From Boseongicola sp. SB0675_bin_26 (GTDB taxonomy: Bacteria > Pseudomonadota > Alphaproteobacteria > Rhodobacterales > Rhodobacteraceae): DNA of 17,785 nucleotides. Made by a program: the position numbers and the translations under genes. The notes under the pieces are model-generated. The model had not been told where the DNA came from. It ran no database searches and saw nothing but the letters and a program-made list of their open reading frames with translations. The DNA is taken from contig VYCX01000352.1 of NCBI GenBank assembly GCA_009843725.1, positions 1-17,785 on the forward strand, written 5' to 3'. Shown one piece after another: positions 15,663-17,785 of the stretch (position 1 is its first letter; every line of letters begins with the position of its first letter).

Positions 15663-15812
15663 TCAAGGAGCCGGGCGCGACGCGGCCCGCCCGGCAGCCG
15701 GAATTCGCGGTCGCGTGGCTGCATCCACCTTGAATCCCTTCGGGTCGGGAAGGCCCGGGTCAGCGGCCAGGAACCGGGCATGTCCGGGCTTCGCGGGAAT
15801 CCAGGAGATCAT
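15663..15812 (-). CDS. Possible 49-residue small ORF between glpK and rlmH
   Basis: This sits in the 287-base convergent gap (15640-15926). It starts ATG at 15812 and reads 'MISWIPAKPGHARFLAADPG' and onward to a TGA at 15663-15665. The first 30 codons have a coding-like third-position bias and a plausible peptide, but the last part is low-complexity Arg/Ala/Pro and the ribosome site is weak. I recognise no family. It may be a gene remnant or chance. The gap otherwise holds only short GC-rich inverted repeats (for example GCGCGC at 15882-15887 and 15890-15895), with no T-tract terminator. Confidence 0.2.
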   Translation of the reverse strand: MISWIPAKPGHARFLAADPGLPDPKGFKVDAATRPRIPAAGRAASRPAP

Positions 15813-15926
15813 CGGGCGAGACGCCCCCGGCATCCTTGCGTGAACGGTGGCGGCTCGGCGCTTTCGGACGGAATCCCGCCGGCGCGCTGGCGCGCGACTG
15901 ACTGCGATGCGGCACGGTTCCTGCCT

Positions 15927-16394
15927 TTACGCCCTGTGATACGGGCTGCCCGACAGGATCGATACCGAGCGATAGAGCTGTTCGGCCAGCATGACGCGCA
16001 CCAGCATGTGCGGCCAGACCATGGGTCCGAGACTCAGGACGAGGTCCGCCTGGTCCCGGAGCGTCGATGCGACGCCGTCGGCGCCGCCGATCACGAAGGT
16101 GGCCTGACGGTGTCCGTGGTCGCGCCATGATTCAAGTCGCGCGGCCAGGCCGGGCGAGTTCAGAGAGGTGCCGCGCTCGTCAAGCACCACAAGCGGCTTC
16201 GTGCCGGCCGTCGCTTTCGCGAGAAGCCTGGCCTCTTCCTCCGCGCCGCCTTTCCGGGCTTCGACTTCATGGATGTTCACCGGGCCGATCCCGACCTGCA
16301 TTCCGTTCTTTCCGGTCCGCGCAAGATAGTCGCTGACGAGGTCGGACTCGGGCCCGGACCTGAGCCGACCGACCGCGACGATCTGCAGTTTCAT
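15927..16394 (-). CDS. rlmH: 23S rRNA pseudouridine-1915 N3-methyltransferase RlmH
   Basis: A 155-residue SPOUT-class methyltransferase (YbeA/RlmH family, standard length). It methylates pseudouridine 1915 in helix 69 of 23S rRNA, using S-adenosylmethionine, on the assembled 70S ribosome. The knotted SAM-binding region shows 'FVIGGADGV' (100-108), followed by 'MLAEQLYRS' (135-143) and the diagnostic C-terminal 'GSPYHRA' (149-155). The ATG at 16392-16394 is 13 bases after the rsfS stop, so the two ribosome genes form an operon, as in many bacteria. Nothing unusual is seen. Confidence 0.95.
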   Translation of the reverse strand: MKLQIVAVGRLRSGPESDLVSDYLARTGKNGMQVGIGPVNIHEVEARKGGAEEEARLLAKATAGTKPLVVLDERGTSLNSPGLAARLESWRDHGHRQATFVIGGADGVASTLRDQADLVLSLGPMVWPHMLVRVMLAEQLYRSVSILSGSPYHRA

Positions 16395-16407
16395 CGAAGA
16401 TGCGGAC

Positions 16408-16776
16408 TCACGCGCCGGACGCTGCGGCCTGGCCCGGCGTCAGCCAGAGCTTCTCGAGCTGGTAGAACTCGCGCACTTCCGGCCTGAAGACATGGACAAT
16501 CGCATCTCCGAGGTCGATCAGCACCCAGTCGCCGGCGTCCTTTCCCTCGATCCTGGAGAGGCGACCGTGATCCTGTTTCAACCTGTCCACGAGATGTTCG
16601 GAAATGGCCGTCACCTGCCGCGACGAACCGCCGGAGGCGATGACCATCCAGTCCGCAATCTGGCTCTTGCCGCGGAGGTCGATCTTCACGACCTTCTTGG
16701 CCTTGGTGTCGTTCAGCGATGTCAGGATGACGCCTACGAGCGATTCGCTCGTGAGGATGTTGGCATTGCCGGACAC
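16408..16776 (-). CDS. rsfS: Ribosomal silencing factor RsfS
   Basis: An RsfS/YbeB/Iojap-family protein that binds ribosomal protein uL14 and blocks subunit joining under starvation. The core is typical: 'KIDLRGKSQIADWMVIASGG' (31-50), 'SSRQVTAISEHLVDRLK', 'EGKDAGDWVLIDLGDAIVHV' (78-97) and 'FRPEVREFYQLEKLW' (97-111). The start is uncertain. I give GTG at 16776 (122 residues), which matches the usual family length, but its ribosome site is weak. A strong AGGAGG eight bases before an in-frame CTG at 16833 would give 141 residues, and an ATG at 16902 gives 164. The open frame to 17070 has no family resemblance. It is directly upstream of rlmH. Confidence 0.9.
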   Translation of the reverse strand: MSGNANILTSESLVGVILTSLNDTKAKKVVKIDLRGKSQIADWMVIASGGSSRQVTAISEHLVDRLKQDHGRLSRIEGKDAGDWVLIDLGDAIVHVFRPEVREFYQLEKLWLTPGQAAASGA

Positions 16777-17062
16777 GGCAGTTCCGGCGTTCTCGGCGGC
16801 CTCGCCACGGACCGCGTCCTTGACTTGTGACAGGACCCTGTCCTCCTTTGCTTGTTGCGCGAATCCGGAAAATTCCGCGCTTGGGTCTCCAAGCTGTAGC
16901 ATTGCCTTGCAACGATTCCAAGAAGGCCGCGCAACCTTGCCGGCGGCGTCCCGCGCCTTCGATGCCGACTGGACGCACACGCTCTTGCCCTTGCCTTGAT
17001 GTTCGGGCCGGAAGAGATCCGGGCGCTGGCCGACGCCATTCCGACCGACCTCGCGGCACGAG
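16777..17062. other. Gap between cueR and rsfS with a coding-like stretch on the plus strand
   Basis: 286 bases. On the plus strand, an ATG at 16999 opens 'MFGPEEIRALADAIPTDLAA', with third-position G+C near 80 percent across 24 codons, then runs antisense into cueR, where the resemblance to protein stops. It may be the severed 5' end of a gene, with its remainder lost when the copA-cueR segment joined here. Nearer rsfS, AGGAGG (16842-16847) and a short inverted repeat, GACAGG/CCTGTC, overlap the possible rsfS start. No clear promoter was found. Confidence 0.3.
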
Positions 17063-17449
17063 TCAGTCACCGCTCAGATTGTCAAGAATCGGGCAGTCCG
17101 GTCTTGCATCTCCTGCGCAGCTTGCGACCAGGTGCGCCAAAGTGTCCCGCAGGGACTGGAGGTCGGTGATCTTGCTTTCGATGTCCGCGAGATGACGCTC
17201 GGCGATTTCGCGCACTTCCGAGCTTGGCCGGGTTCCGTCCTCGTAGAGCGCGAGGAGCGCCCGGCAATCCCCGATCGAGAAGCCGAGCGCGCGTGACCGC
17301 CCGAGGAAATTCAGCTTGTGAAGGTCGGATTCGGCAAACACGCGGTACCCGTTTTCGCTCCGCGCGGGCCGCACGAGGCCGATTTCCTCGTAGTACCGGA
17401 TTGTCTTGACCGGCAGGCCGGCGGCCCTGGCCGCTTCGCCAATGTTCAT
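17063..17449 (-). CDS. cueR: Cu(I)-responsive MerR-family regulator CueR
   Basis: A 128-residue MerR-type activator of copper efflux. The winged helix at the N-terminus reads '[20 protein letters not shown]' (1-20), with '[10 protein letters not shown]' as the wing. A long dimerisation helix at about 80-108 precedes the metal loop. C111 and C119 in '[13 protein letters not shown]' are spaced C-x7-C, the Cu(I)/Ag(I) pattern of E. coli CueR (C112/C120). 'NLSG' after the loop also matches. S76/S77 ('RPSSEV') sits where CueR has the serine that favours monovalent ions. Its ATG overlaps the copA stop (ATGA), so it is co-transcribed with the pump and probably regulates it. Confidence 0.92.
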   Translation of the reverse strand: MNIGEAARAAGLPVKTIRYYEEIGLVRPARSENGYRVFAESDLHKLNFLGRSRALGFSIGDCRALLALYEDGTRPSSEVREIAERHLADIESKITDLQSLRDTLAHLVASCAGDARPDCPILDNLSGD

Positions 17450-17785
17450 GTCAGCTTTCCTTCCGAGCCGCGCAGCCTGAGCGCGTTGGTCACGACTGCG
17501 ACGCTGGAAAGCGCCATGGCCGCCGCGGCCAGCATTGGCGACAGCAGGATTCCGAACGCAGGATAGAGCGCTCCCGCCGCCACCGGGATCAGCAGGATGT
17601 TGTAGCCGAAGGCCCAGGCCAGGTTCTGCCGGATGTTCCGCATCGTGTCTCGGCTGACACCGATGGCCGTGACGACGCCTCGAGGGTCGCCGGACGTCAG
17701 GACCACGTCGGCGGATTCGATCGCGACATCGGTACCGGTGCCAATGGCTACGCCCACATCCGCCGTCGCGAGTGCGGGCGCGTCG
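17446..17785 (-). CDS. copA: Copper-translocating P1B-type ATPase, C-terminal part (window edge)
   Basis: The last 112 codons of a heavy-metal P-type ATPase; the 5' part lies beyond 17785. The first residues in view, '[20 protein letters not shown]', are the end of the hinge motif T-G-D-G-x-N-D-A-P-A-L-A of the P domain. Two membrane helices follow: '[18 protein letters not shown]' and '[20 protein letters not shown]'. The M-x-x-S-S and N in the last helix are the Cu(I)-site pattern of P1B-1 pumps. Together with CueR directly downstream, this supports cytoplasmic Cu(I)/Ag(I) export. The N-terminal metal-binding domains cannot be seen. Confidence 0.9.
   Translation of the reverse strand, partial: DAPALATADVGVAIGTGTDVAIESADVVLTSGDPRGVVTAIGVSRDTMRNIRQNLAWAFGYNILLIPVAAGALYPAFGILLSPMLAAAAMALSSVAVVTNALRLRGSEGKLT

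Noticed and set aside
16777..17070. Long N-terminal extension of RsfS
   Set aside because: The extension back to 17070 has no RsfS similarity and lies opposite a stronger coding signal on the other strand.

Overview
The window is GC-rich bacterial chromosome, most likely from an alphaproteobacterium and plausibly a Rhodobacterales-type one. The support is the DUF484-xerC and rsfS-rlmH pairs, very high G+C at third codon positions, and the abundance of flavin-dependent N-methyl-amine enzymes. The taxon is an inference from gene content, not a measured placement. I found no rRNA, tRNA, CRISPR array, intact insertion sequence or origin.

Left end, plus strand (1-2465): a tightly coupled catabolic-looking cassette. 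It holds a 5'-truncated DapA-family lyase/aldolase, a FadR-type (FCD) GntR regulator starting one base after it, and a PdxA-family 4-phospho-hydroxyacid dehydrogenase whose GTG start overlaps the regulator stop (GTGA). The lyase has Gln where classical DapA has its catalytic Tyr. Convergent to this, on the minus strand, is the housekeeping pair DUF484 gene then xerC, also joined by a GTGA overlap, with a recognisable promoter in front of the DUF484 gene.

Centre, minus strand (4715-14041): a run of oxidative amine and hydroxyacid genes. In transcription order they are a secreted metallo-beta-lactamase-fold protein, a GlcD-type FAD oxidase, two tandem 800-residue DMGDH/sarcosine-dehydrogenase-like flavoproteins fused to GcvT folate domains (5 bases apart), and a class III aminotransferase. 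Two larger gaps break the run. One (11506-11761) carries what I read as a decayed DDE-transposase fragment on the plus strand, missed by ordinary gene calling because of its internal stop. The other (6035-6688) has no gene I can recognise but contains two perfect 7-bp hairpins. A reasonable inference is stepwise oxidative N-demethylation of a methylated amino compound, with one-carbon transfer to tetrahydrofolate and subsequent transamination of the freed amine.

Right end (14155-17785): a complete glycerol kinase gene (glpK) on the plus strand, divergent from the metallo-hydrolase and with no other glp genes in view. It is followed on the minus strand by the ribosome genes rlmH and rsfS, and then by a copper-efflux pair, the 3' end of copA overlapping cueR. 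The gap between cueR and rsfS holds a short coding-like stretch on the opposite strand and leaves the rsfS start ambiguous.

Nothing here is a clearly new defence or mobile system. The items most worth checking are the transposase relic, the tandem demethylase/aminotransferase module, and the DapA-like enzyme with the altered active-site motif.
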